Shown here piece by piece: positions 51,973 through 59,824 of a stretch of 64,000 nucleotides of DNA. A model generated the notes under the pieces. That model had not been told where the DNA came from. It saw only the letters and a list, made by a program, of their open reading frames with translations, and did no database searches. Positions within the stretch are counted from its first letter, which is position 1, and every line of letters starts with the position of its first letter. The stretch spans positions 1-64,000 of the forward strand of contig JBFXGM010000030.1 in assembly GCA_050178015.1 (NCBI GenBank), given 5' to 3'. A program made the translations under genes and the position numbers. Source of the stretch: Gaoshiqia sp050178015. GTDB taxonomy: Bacteria > Bacteroidota > Bacteroidia > Bacteroidales > Prolixibacteraceae.

Positions 51973-53265
51973 TTAATTAACCGGTATATCTGTATTCACA
52001 TTTTTGCTGCCAATAAGCGAATAGTACAGCAAATAAGCCAATCCGAGGAATGGGACCCAATAAGAAACCATGTAACCAAGCTTGTCGGCAATACCGTTTT
52101 GTACTAACGGTAAAATACCGCCACCAACAACCATGGTCATAAAAATACCTGAAGCAGAAGCCGTAAACTTGCCCAAACCTTCAACGGCAAGATTGAAGAT
52201 ACCACCCCACATCACGGAAGTACAAAGTCCAACGAAAATAAGATACATAGCATTCACGGGAACATTTGCTGCCCTAAAACTGATTCCGCCGGTTGCAGTA
52301 GTTTGAAGAACAGGAATGGAAACAGTTGTTGCAGGTGAAGAAATAATAGCCATCAGAACCAAGCCCATACCAACTGCTGAAGCAAGGATCAGCATCGACC
52401 GACTGGAAACTTTACCGCCAATTGAAGCTCCCACGAAACGCCCGATCAACATCAGAAACCAATAGGTACCGGCAACAAAACCAGCAGTAGTGGCATCCAA
52501 GCCTCCGGCCATCGGGTCAGCAAGGAATAAATTCAGTGTTCCCGGAATGCCAACCTCAACTCCAACATAAACAAAAATACCTACTGCTCCCAAAATGAAG
52601 TGACGGAAAGACCAGGCACTATGCAATGATTTTTCAATGGCCTTCATCTTATCCTTAATGATGTGCGGCTCGGGAATATTAACAAATAACAAAACCAGGC
52701 CAACCAAGGCAAAAACACCCATAGCTGTAAACATCACCGGGTTTACATCTTTAATAGCAGTATTTCTTGTGATTTCGCCAACCAACGCTCCCACCAACAT
52801 CGGCACCAGCGTTCCTGACAACGAATTGAAAGTAGCCCCAATTTGGATTAATTGGTTTCCTTTCTTTCCACCACCACCCAGTGTGTTCAACATTGGATTT
52901 ACGACGACGTTCAACATACACATGGAGAAACCTGCGATGAAAGCACCCAAAAGGTAAACTAAAAAGCTCTCGGCAACCCCGGAAAAATATTGTACTCCAA
53001 CACCAACAAAACCGACAAGGATTGCTATTAATGCAGTTTTTTTATAGCCTATTTTTTCGAGCAATTTACCTGCTGGAATCCCCATAAAGAGATAAGCTAA
53101 AAAGTTGGCAAAGTTTCCTAACATGCCTAAAAAATTCGAGGCCTGAAATTGCGATTTCACAACGACCCCCATAGGAGCTGCCAAATTTGTTACAAAAGAG
53201 ATCATACCAAAAAGTAAGATCATCATAAAAATTGGCAATGCATAAGATTGTTTACTGTCTTGCAT
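51973..53265 (-). CDS. Sugar MFS transporter (glucose/galactose or GlcNAc type)
   Basis: A 430-residue inner-membrane transporter with twelve hydrophobic helices, starting MQDSKQSYALPIFMMILLFG. Features of the FHS family of sugar:proton symporters are FVTNLAAPMGVVVKSQFQ, FLAYLFMGIPAGKLLEKIGY, FIAGFSMCMLNVVVNPMLNT, TFNSLSGTLVPMLVGALVGE, FVYVGVEVGIPGTLNLFLAD and GGGILPLVQNGIADKLGY. It should bring a hexose into the cell for the ROK kinase encoded next. The family includes NagP-type GlcNAc permeases, so GlcNAc released by GH89 is one possible cargo. Confidence 0.93.
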   Translation of the reverse strand: MQDSKQSYALPIFMMILLFGMISFVTNLAAPMGVVVKSQFQASNFLGMLGNFANFLAYLFMGIPAGKLLEKIGYKKTALIAILVGFVGVGVQYFSGVAESFLVYLLGAFIAGFSMCMLNVVVNPMLNTLGGGGKKGNQLIQIGATFNSLSGTLVPMLVGALVGEITRNTAIKDVNPVMFTAMGVFALVGLVLLFVNIPEPHIIKDKMKAIEKSLHSAWSFRHFILGAVGIFVYVGVEVGIPGTLNLFLADPMAGGLDATTAGFVAGTYWFLMLIGRFVGASIGGKVSSRSMLILASAVGMGLVLMAIISSPATTVSIPVLQTTATGGISFRAANVPVNAMYLIFVGLCTSVMWGGIFNLAVEGLGKFTASASGIFMTMVVGGGILPLVQNGIADKLGYMVSYWVPFLGLAYLLYYSLIGSKNVNTDIPVN

Positions 53266-53702
53266 AATGAAGTAAATTAAGAATAGTTGGTTTAAATAAT
53301 TTATTTAAAAATCTGAATAACTCCGATTTCAAACAGGCACCATGTGATGCCTTCTCGTGTTGAATTCAACGGAAATTTCAGAAAAACAAAATTAAAAATT
53401 AAAATTATTTTGCCCAGTTTACAGAAAGCTAATCCACAGCCTCACCCGAACCAAAAACATGTTGTAAAGCTACCTGTAGAATTTGCACAGTTACAAAGAA
53501 ACGTCGCACTGGTACGTCCGGAAAATATTTCCAGCTCATAATCAACAAAATAGACTTAAAACTTGTACGAAATTGAACCAGCAGCCGCTTTATTCAGATT
53601 CATTATAAAAAGCGAAAAGAGGGATTTTTTTCACCTTCTGTTTTATGGGTAAAAATGACACTTATTTAGCCAACATATAGCATTCCTCCAAAGAGTCCAA
53701 GA
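53266..53702. other. Intergenic region between MFS and PEP-synthase-regulator genes
   Basis: A 437-base AT-rich gap with no supported gene. It holds a minus-strand TAnnTTTG box at 53387 for the MFS-ROK operon, so about 120 bases are leader. A small open frame at 53344 has no family pattern and is not counted as a gene. Confidence 0.6.
53387..53394 (-). promoter_or_regulatory. Candidate -7 box for the MFS-ROK operon
   Basis: CAAAATTA reads TAATTTTG on the minus strand, an exact match about 120 bases before the MFS start. Confidence 0.4.
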
Positions 53703-54629
53703 TTAATCAACCCCATCTTCATCAAACCGTTCAAATAAATCGTCCGGCCTATTTGGTTCACCGGGATCCTGATAAGGAGATTGAATTTTTCTTCCCCCGT
53801 AATGATAGCGCGAGGTCAAAATATTGAGAATTTCATTGGCCGACGATTCGACCGGTTTATTATTTACATTAATCACGGTAAACTTTCCCCGGGAAAAAAC
53901 CAGGTTTGCATGACGAATTTCTTCCAATATCAGCCTTTCATCCACATAGTTGGTATTTCCCAAATTATTGAAACTCCGCAACCGCTTCATTCGGTGGGCA
54001 ACCAATTGCGAAATCCCGATCTGCAAGCCAAATACCCTGTCGGGATCGATACTGAACAACTCAGGAGGAGGATCAATTCCCGCAACCAACGGCACGTTGG
54101 CCACTTTCCAGCCATACAGGGCAAGGTAAACGCTCAACGGGGTCTTCCCGGAACGGGATACGCCGCAAAGTACAATTTCAGCTTCGTGCAAGCGTTGCGG
54201 GCTTAGTCCGTCATCATGGTTCAGCGTGAATTCCATGGCATCAATCCGGTCGAAATATTGTTGGTTGATCTCGCGGTACAAGCCCGGCGACTGTAACGAA
54301 GGAATTCCCAACATCTTGTCGAGGTAATCGCCCAACTCGCCCATAAAATCAATTTGATAAACCCCATGCTCGCTGGCCAGCTCAATCAGGCGTGTCCGCA
54401 AGTGTCGGTCCACCATGGTGTGGGTCACCAGTCCCCCATCTTGTTTGGCCTGCAAAATAATGGCTTCCAGCTTTTCCTCATCCATCACATTGGGCACAAT
54501 GATTACCGGTACATTATTTTGCGGATACTGGATCAGTGTGGACTGAACCATGTTGTTGCCCGCCAGCCCCTTCCCCCCGGAAACGACATAAATCGGGGCC
54601 GGTCCTGTTTTATTATTTGCTGTGTTCAT
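53703..54629 (-). CDS. Pyruvate, water dikinase/PPDK regulatory protein (kinase/pyrophosphorylase)
   Basis: A 308-residue cytoplasmic protein of the DUF299 family. The P-loop is CGVSRSGKTPLSVYLALYGW, followed by VANVPLVAGIDPPPELFSID. Others are TLIQYPQNNVPVIIVPN near the start, VTHTMVDRHLRTRLIELASE and YVDERLILEEIRHANLVFSR. Such proteins both inactivate PEP synthase or PPDK by ADP-dependent phosphorylation and reactivate it by phosphorolysis. Its target gene is not in this window. It would switch between gluconeogenesis and glycolysis. Confidence 0.94.
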   Translation of the reverse strand: MNTANNKTGPAPIYVVSGGKGLAGNNMVQSTLIQYPQNNVPVIIVPNVMDEEKLEAIILQAKQDGGLVTHTMVDRHLRTRLIELASEHGVYQIDFMGELGDYLDKMLGIPSLQSPGLYREINQQYFDRIDAMEFTLNHDDGLSPQRLHEAEIVLCGVSRSGKTPLSVYLALYGWKVANVPLVAGIDPPPELFSIDPDRVFGLQIGISQLVAHRMKRLRSFNNLGNTNYVDERLILEEIRHANLVFSRGKFTVINVNNKPVESSANEILNILTSRYHYGGRKIQSPYQDPGEPNRPDDLFERFDEDGVD

Positions 54630-54741
54630 GCCTCTAATTTGTTTGTCATCATCCAGTCAATAAAACAAAGCATTCCTGCATTCGGTTTCTTTGTTTTCAA
54701 AACTGCTTGGCGAAAGCCGATTAATTTTCCATCCGAAGGTT

Positions 54742-54749
54742 TATCTTTG
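54742..54749 (+). promoter_or_regulatory. -7 box for the aldo/keto reductase gene
   Basis: TATCTTTG is an exact match 31 bases before the ATG at 54780. Confidence 0.6.
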
Positions 54750-54779
54750 TTTACTGATCACTATTAAATCTAAAACAGA

Positions 54780-55769
54780 ATGAGTTACACAGCCAACCTA
54801 AACCGCTATGAATCCATGCCTTACAACCGCTGCGGCCGATCAGGCCTTAAATTGCCCGCCGTTTCGCTCGGCTTGTGGCATAATTTCGGTGGCGTGGATG
54901 TTTTTGAAAACGGACGCGCCATGCTACACCGGGCTTTCGACCTGGGCATCACCCATTTCGACCTGGCAAACAACTACGGTCCGCCACCAGGATCGGCCGA
55001 AGAAAATTTCGGAAAAATCCTGAAACAAGACTTTTCAGCCTATCGCGACGAGCTGATCATTTCAACCAAAGCAGGTTATCTGATGTGGCCAGGCCCATAC
55101 GGTGAATGGGGAAGCCGTAAGTATTTACTGGCCAGCCTCGACCAAAGCCTGAAACGAATGGGCCTGGAGTATGTTGACATTTTCTACTCACACCGCCCCG
55201 ATCCCGACACCCCGCTGGAAGAAACCATGATGGCCCTCGACCAGGCCGTGCGCCAGGGCAAAGCAATTTATGCGGGCATCTCGAACTATCCGGCCGATAT
55301 GGCCAAAGAGGCCGCCCGAATCCTACGCCAACTCGGAACACCCTGCCTGATCCATCAACCCAAATACAGCATGTTTGAACGCTGGGTGGAAGATGGCCTG
55401 TTGGATGTGTTGGAAGAGGAAGGAATCGGTTGCATCCCGTTTTCGCCCCTGGCACAGGGACTGCTTACCGACAAATACTTAAATGGTATTCCTGAAGGTT
55501 CACGCGCCTCAAAATCGTGGGGGTTTTTGAAGCCCCACCAGGTAACCCCAGCCATTGAAAAGGTGAAAAAACTTAACGAAATTGCCCTGCAACGCGGACA
55601 AAGCCTGGCGCAAATGGCACTGGCGTGGCTATTGAAAGACAAACGGGTGACCTCGGTACTGATTGGGGCCAGTTCGGTGAAACAATTGGAGGACAATGTT
55701 GCCATGATCAACAACCTGGCTTTTACCGACGAGGAACTCGATCTGATTGATAAAATCCTGAAAGGATAG
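54780..55769 (+). CDS. Aldo/keto reductase (YghZ/L-glyceraldehyde 3-phosphate reductase-like)
   Basis: A 329-residue cytoplasmic enzyme. Features of the AKR14-type family are MPYNRCGRSGLKLPAVSLGL, WHNFGGVDVFENGRAM, HFDLANNYGPPPGSAEENFG (active-site Asp and Tyr), ISTKAGYLMWPGPYGEWGSR, YVDIFYSHRPDPDTPLEETM (active-site His) and LAQMALAWLLKDKRVTSVLI. NADPH-dependent reduction of a small aldehyde is likely. It is a single gene between its own promoter and a long palindrome. Confidence 0.93.
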   Translation: MSYTANLNRYESMPYNRCGRSGLKLPAVSLGLWHNFGGVDVFENGRAMLHRAFDLGITHFDLANNYGPPPGSAEENFGKILKQDFSAYRDELIISTKAGYLMWPGPYGEWGSRKYLLASLDQSLKRMGLEYVDIFYSHRPDPDTPLEETMMALDQAVRQGKAIYAGISNYPADMAKEAARILRQLGTPCLIHQPKYSMFERWVEDGLLDVLEEEGIGCIPFSPLAQGLLTDKYLNGIPEGSRASKSWGFLKPHQVTPAIEKVKKLNEIALQRGQSLAQMALAWLLKDKRVTSVLIGASSVKQLEDNVAMINNLAFTDEELDLIDKILKG

Positions 55770-55779
55770 CCAAACCAAG

Positions 55780-55820
55780 TTTTATTCACCTGGTGACTTG
55801 AAGTCACCAGGTGAATAAAA
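55780..55820. terminator. 41-nt perfect palindromic hairpin after the aldo/keto reductase
   Basis: TTTTATTCACCTGGTGACTT (55780-55799), one G, then the exact reverse complement (55801-55820) give a 20-bp perfect stem with flanking A and T runs. It can act as a terminator on both strands. Its perfect length and symmetry also resemble REP-type elements. Confidence 0.8.
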
Positions 55821-55843
55821 TGCCATCGGAATCCAAAATTCTT

Positions 55844-55851
55844 TAACTTTG
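55844..55851 (+). promoter_or_regulatory. -7 box for the NfeD gene
   Basis: TAACTTTG is an exact match 27 bases before the ATG at 55879; the TTG at 55849 lies inside the box, so it is not the start. Confidence 0.6.
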
Positions 55852-55878
55852 ATCGACAATCCCCAAATAAAAAATACT

Positions 55879-57285
55879 ATGAAATCAGGTTTTCTGTTGG
55901 CTCTCATTATCGTACTCTCTGCTATCACTTCCGGGTATGCTCAAGACCAAAGTACCCAGGAAAAGAAAGACCTCGTATATAAGTTCAACATCATGGAGAA
56001 CATTATGCCGGGAACCTGGCGGCAAACCAAGCAGGCTTTTGCCGAAGCCGACAGCCTGAACGCCGACCTAATCCTCATCCACATGAACACTTACGGGGGC
56101 ACAGTGCTGGATGCCGATTCCATCCGCACCAAAATCCTCAACAGCCCCATCCCGGTCTATGTGTTTATCGACAACAATGCCGCCAGTGCCGGAGCGCTCA
56201 TTTCCATTGCCTGCGACAGCATTTTTATGCGTCCGGGAGCTTCTATCGGCGCCGCCACCGTGGTTAACCAAACCGGACAACAAATGCCCGACAAATATCA
56301 GTCGTACATGCGCTCCATCATGCGGGCAACCGCCGAATCGCATGGCGGTGATACCATCATCAGTGGTCAGGACACTACTTTTCATTGGTTTCGCGATCCT
56401 AAAATTGCAGAAGCCATGGTGGACGAACGGGTTTATATCCCAGGTATCATCGACACCGGCAAAGTGCTTACCTTCACCCCTTCCGAAGCCATGAAATATG
56501 GTTTTTGCGAAGGAATTGCCGAAAATGTGCCGGAGGTATTGAAAAAAGCAGGGTTCGAAAATTACGAACTGGTGGAATACAAACCGACAAAATTGGAAAA
56601 AATCATTGGTTTTTTAGTCAACCCGATTGTTTCCGGAATCCTGATCATGGCCATTTTGGGTGGCCTTTATTTCGAACTGCAAACGCCTGGAGTTGGGTTC
56701 CCGCTGGCAGTTGCCCTGATTGCCGCCGTTGCCTATTTCGCCCCGCTGTACCTCGAAGGGCTGGCAGCGCACTGGGAAATACTGCTGTTCATTGTCGGGT
56801 TGATCTTAATTGCTGTTGAGCTGTTTGTGCTGCCTGGCTTTGGCGTGGCGGGCATCCTGGGCATCCTGTTCACCTTTACCGGACTGGTATTGGCCTTACT
56901 CGACAATATCAATTTCAATTTCGAGGGTGTGGACCCGGCCAAAATCACCACAGCCTTGTCCACTGTTCTTGTTGGTTTGTTTGCCGGGTTTATGCTGAGC
57001 CTCGCACTGAGCAAAAAGCTATTTTCGGCGGATACCGGCGTCTTCCGGAATCTATCGCTGCACTCAGTACAGGAAAAAGAAAAGGGGTTTGTGGGTGTAG
57101 ATACCAATATAAAAAGACTTACCGGGAAAACAGGCACTGCCTACACGGTCCTTCGCCCTTCCGGGAAAGTGATGATCGAAGGCAAAATTTACGATGCGGT
57201 AGCCAACGTGGGCATGATCGACAAAGGCGAACCCGTAGTTGTGGTAAAAGACGAGGCCGCGCAGCTTTATGTCGAAAAAGTTTAA
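55879..57285 (+). CDS. NfeD family membrane-bound serine protease
   Basis: A 468-residue protein from ATG 55879 with signal peptide (FLLALIIVLSAITSGYAQ). The N-terminal ClpP-like protease part has DLILIHMNTYGGTVLDADSI and FIDNNAASAGALISIACDSI, where the Ser of ASAG is the expected nucleophile. Four or five hydrophobic helices lie in the middle (VSGILIMAILGGLYFELQTP, ILLFIVGLILIAVELFVLPG, GVAGILGILFTFTGLVLALL). The soluble NfeD OB-fold domain is at the C-terminus (LTGKTGTAYTVLRPSGKVMI, DKGEPVVVVKDEAAQLYVEK). Partner stomatin/SPFH genes are often found next to it, but none is seen here. It is followed by a repeat array. Confidence 0.92.
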   Translation: MKSGFLLALIIVLSAITSGYAQDQSTQEKKDLVYKFNIMENIMPGTWRQTKQAFAEADSLNADLILIHMNTYGGTVLDADSIRTKILNSPIPVYVFIDNNAASAGALISIACDSIFMRPGASIGAATVVNQTGQQMPDKYQSYMRSIMRATAESHGGDTIISGQDTTFHWFRDPKIAEAMVDERVYIPGIIDTGKVLTFTPSEAMKYGFCEGIAENVPEVLKKAGFENYELVEYKPTKLEKIIGFLVNPIVSGILIMAILGGLYFELQTPGVGFPLAVALIAAVAYFAPLYLEGLAAHWEILLFIVGLILIAVELFVLPGFGVAGILGILFTFTGLVLALLDNINFNFEGVDPAKITTALSTVLVGLFAGFMLSLALSKKLFSADTGVFRNLSLHSVQEKEKGFVGVDTNIKRLTGKTGTAYTVLRPSGKVMIEGKIYDAVANVGMIDKGEPVVVVKDEAAQLYVEKV

Positions 57286-57349
57286 GTCAACAGCCACTGA
57301 ATTCGCCCCGTTTTATACTGAAGACCTTGGCTCCTGCCGCCACTTTTTT

Positions 57350-57580
57350 GCCCGTTATTAAATGATGACGGGCTTCTTTTTTGCCGGGGAAGCTTTCATT
57401 AAATCATGAAGCCTCCATTTTTCAGTTCGACGGCCTTTCATTAAATGATGAAATCCCCTTTTTTCAGTTGGACGAGCTTTCATTAAATGATGAAACGCTC
57501 CTTTTTTCGCAGGGAGCCTTTCATTAAATATTAAAGCCTTCCTTTTTCGTTGGGCAGCCCTTCATTAAATGATGACGGAC
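57350..57580. repeat. Six-unit hairpin array with 41-42 bp period
   Basis: The word ATTAAATGATGA, or a close variant, starts at 57357, 57398, 57440, 57482, 57523 and 57564, so successive steps are 41, 42, 42, 41 and 41 bases. Each unit reads roughly GC-rich arm, TTTCATTAAATGATGAAA dyad, GC-rich arm, T-run. Unit one is a clean terminator (GCCCGT...ACGGGC with T-run); unit four pairs GAGC with GCTC around the dyad. On the minus strand, three units in 42-bp phase encode the repeated peptide FHHLMKGR-x-TEK, but the 41-bp steps break the frame. It may be a terminator array after the NfeD gene or a dispersed repeat. Confidence 0.7.
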
Positions 57581-57694
57581 AGACAATGGCGGCGTTCCAA
57601 ACCTTCACTTTTTGATGGCGAAGCAATGGCACCTTGCCACGAAACCTCCATCTTTCACTGAACACGTAAATTACCGTTTTCTACCCAAATCATG

Positions 57695-57702
57695 TATATT
57701 TG
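57695..57702 (+). promoter_or_regulatory. -7 box for the metal-efflux permease gene
   Basis: TATATTTG is an exact match. It overlaps the first codons of the frame opening at 57692, so the start must be the ATG at 57761. Confidence 0.55.
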
Positions 57703-57760
57703 GCTGTTCTTCCTGAACAATTTTTGCCGTTCGGGAATTGTATATAGAAAAGGATCGTGG

Positions 57761-59113
57761 ATGAAAACGTTTATTTCAAATTATATTTCTGAATTGGTTT
57801 ACCTGCTCAACGAAATGGCGCCGTGGTTGATTTTGGGGTTGATCTTTGCCGGTTTGCTAAGGGTATTTTTCCCACAGGATAGGGTCCAGAAATACATGGG
57901 CAAACCGACAGCGAAATCAGCCGTAAATGCATCGTTGCTGGGCATACCCATGCCTTTGTGCTCATGCGGGGTCATTCCAACCGGGATTTCTTTCTTCAAG
58001 AATGGGGCTTCGCGGGGCGCGACCAACTCGTTCTTGATTTCCACTCCGCAAACCGGTGTCGATTCCATATTTGCCACCTACTCCATGCTGGGCTGGCCTT
58101 TTGCCATTCTGCGCCCAATTGTTGCCTTTGTTACCGGAATTGCAGGCGGTATTTTAACCAACTGGCTGGTAAAAGAAAAGCCAAAAGCAAAGCCCGCATT
58201 TGCTGGTTTGTCGATGGCCACTGCTACCCCCAAAAGCAACCAAAGCGTTCTTATTTCAACTAAACCGAGTGATACGAAAGCAGCAACCTGCGACGATGAC
58301 TCATGCGGCTGCCATGCTGAAAAACCCAAAGGCAACGCTTTTGTAAGGGCTACCCACTATGCTTTTGTTGAACTTTTGCAAGACATTGCCAAGTGGCTGA
58401 TCATTGGTTTTCTAATTGCCGCCCTCATTTCAGTCATATTACCGGACGACTTTTTCACCTCATTTCAGGGATGGGGAATCCTGGAAATACTGATTATCCT
58501 GGCTGCCTCGGTGCCTATCTATATTTGTGCCACCGGCTCTATCCCCATTGCAGCCGTGCTGTTGATGAAAGGCGTTTCGCCCGGGGCCGCACTGGTTTTC
58601 CTGATGGCCGGCCCGGCAACCAACGTAGCCACCATGACCGTCATTGGAAATACAATGGGCAGAAAATCCCTGTTTGTTTACCTGGGGACCATTATCGGAG
58701 GGGCCGTAATTTTTGGAATGCTCACCAACTGGCTGATCCCAACCGACCTGATCATGAACCAGATTGCCCACATCCATGGCGATGGCGAACACGAAATGCT
58801 CCCCAAATGGCTGCAAGTTGGCTCATCGGTTGTACTGATTGGCTCGTTAATTTTTGGCTATTTTTACGAACGTTTTGAAAAATCACAAAAGACTACCATA
58901 AGTATGGATTTTAAAACCTTGAAAGTGGAAGGGATGACCTGCTCCCATTGCGAAGCCAGTGTGACCCGCAACCTGCTGAAACTGGATGGAATTGAGGAAG
59001 TAATAGCCGACAGGAATACATCGGCGGTAAAAATTGCAGGTAATAAAATAAACCTGGGCGAAATCGAAAAAATAATTGCCGAAATCGGATATCAGTACAA
59101 AGGAGAATTGTAA
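57761..59113 (+). CDS. SO_0444-type Cu/Zn efflux permease with C-terminal HMA domain
   Basis: A 450-residue membrane protein from ATG 57761 (MKTFISNYISELVYLLNEMA). The permease (COG0701/DUF318) has two halves: the first with SLLGIPMPLCSCGVIPTGIS and FLISTPQTGVDSIFATYSML, the second with SVPIYICATGSIPIAAVLLM and MAGPATNVATMTVIGNTMGR. Between them lies a Cys-rich linker (CDDDSCGCHAEK). A heavy-metal-associated domain closes the protein, with MTCSHCEASVTRNLLKLDG (Cys394, Cys397). It should export soft metal ions such as copper or zinc, or methylated arsenic. The metal is inference. The next gene overlaps it by one base. Confidence 0.9.
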   Translation: MKTFISNYISELVYLLNEMAPWLILGLIFAGLLRVFFPQDRVQKYMGKPTAKSAVNASLLGIPMPLCSCGVIPTGISFFKNGASRGATNSFLISTPQTGVDSIFATYSMLGWPFAILRPIVAFVTGIAGGILTNWLVKEKPKAKPAFAGLSMATATPKSNQSVLISTKPSDTKAATCDDDSCGCHAEKPKGNAFVRATHYAFVELLQDIAKWLIIGFLIAALISVILPDDFFTSFQGWGILEILIILAASVPIYICATGSIPIAAVLLMKGVSPGAALVFLMAGPATNVATMTVIGNTMGRKSLFVYLGTIIGGAVIFGMLTNWLIPTDLIMNQIAHIHGDGEHEMLPKWLQVGSSVVLIGSLIFGYFYERFEKSQKTTISMDFKTLKVEGMTCSHCEASVTRNLLKLDGIEEVIADRNTSAVKIAGNKINLGEIEKIIAEIGYQYKGEL

Positions 59114-59697
59114 TGGGCCTGCTCCAACTCGGCTTAATCATTTTTGGCGGACTGCCTGTTTTGTCCACCGCCCTGCTGGGATACCAACTGTTGCGTAACG
59201 GGCAGGGGATATTGGGAAAGCCAAGCATCTCACCCATATTGTTCTACGCTTCCAAAAGCATAACCGGACTGGCTATAGGCCTAATTATGCTGACCTCTGC
59301 CTTTCCTGGTTTTTTCAGTTTAGCCCCTTGGCTCATTCAGAATGAAATCCCCGAAGTGCAAAAGCTCATGGCGCTTATCTTTTTGCTTGGCGGAAATCTG
59401 CTGCTGCTCCCAGCCTATTACAGCCTGAGCATTTTTACCCGTGTCGGTTTGCCAACATCGCCACATATCCTGCACACCGAAGGCGTTTACCGCATCAGCC
59501 GCAACCCGATGTACACTAGCTTTTTCTTCTTTTTCGCGGCCTGTTTTCTGCTCATACCCAGCATCGTGCTGGCTGTTTTATTAATTTTCAACCTGATCAT
59601 CCACCACATGATCATTCTGAATGAGGAAAAGTTTATGGCCACCGAGTTTGGCGAAGAATACCTTTCTTATAAGAAAAATACTGCCCGCTATTTGTAA
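59113..59697 (+). CDS. Isoprenylcysteine-methyltransferase-like membrane protein
   Basis: A 194-residue membrane protein with about five helices. The ICMT/PEMT-like motif is HTEGVYRISRNPMYTSFFFF, followed by IHHMIILNEEKFMATEFGEE and YLSYKKNTARYL, as in SAM-dependent methyltransferases of the NNMT/PEMT type. It starts within the stop of the permease gene (TAATG), so translation is coupled. The acceptor is unknown; the pairing suggests a role in metal handling or lipid modification, as inference. Confidence 0.85.
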   Translation: MGLLQLGLIIFGGLPVLSTALLGYQLLRNGQGILGKPSISPILFYASKSITGLAIGLIMLTSAFPGFFSLAPWLIQNEIPEVQKLMALIFLLGGNLLLLPAYYSLSIFTRVGLPTSPHILHTEGVYRISRNPMYTSFFFFFAACFLLIPSIVLAVLLIFNLIIHHMIILNEEKFMATEFGEEYLSYKKNTARYL

Positions 59698-59747
59698 AGA
59701 TTGACCTCTTCCGGCAAGAAACCGTTCGTTTTGTCAACGCTACAAAT

Positions 59748-59755
59748 TATATTTG
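59748..59755 (+). promoter_or_regulatory. -7 box for the GH42 gene
   Basis: TATATTTG is an exact match 70 bases before the ATG at 59825. Confidence 0.5.
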
Positions 59756-59824
59756 TCCTTAACGTACTGGCCTGAAACTTCGAAAGGCCAACCGTTAAAC
59801 TAATCATTCAAAAAACTACTAACG

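Noticed and set aside
53344..53541. A 65-codon frame in the gap before the MFS gene
   Set aside because: It has no signal, no family pattern and an odd composition, and it contains the minus-strand promoter box.
57350..57580. CRISPR array
   Set aside because: The period is 41-42 bases, but the constant word is only about 12 bases and the spaces between are similar to each other, so there are no true spacers. No cas gene is nearby.
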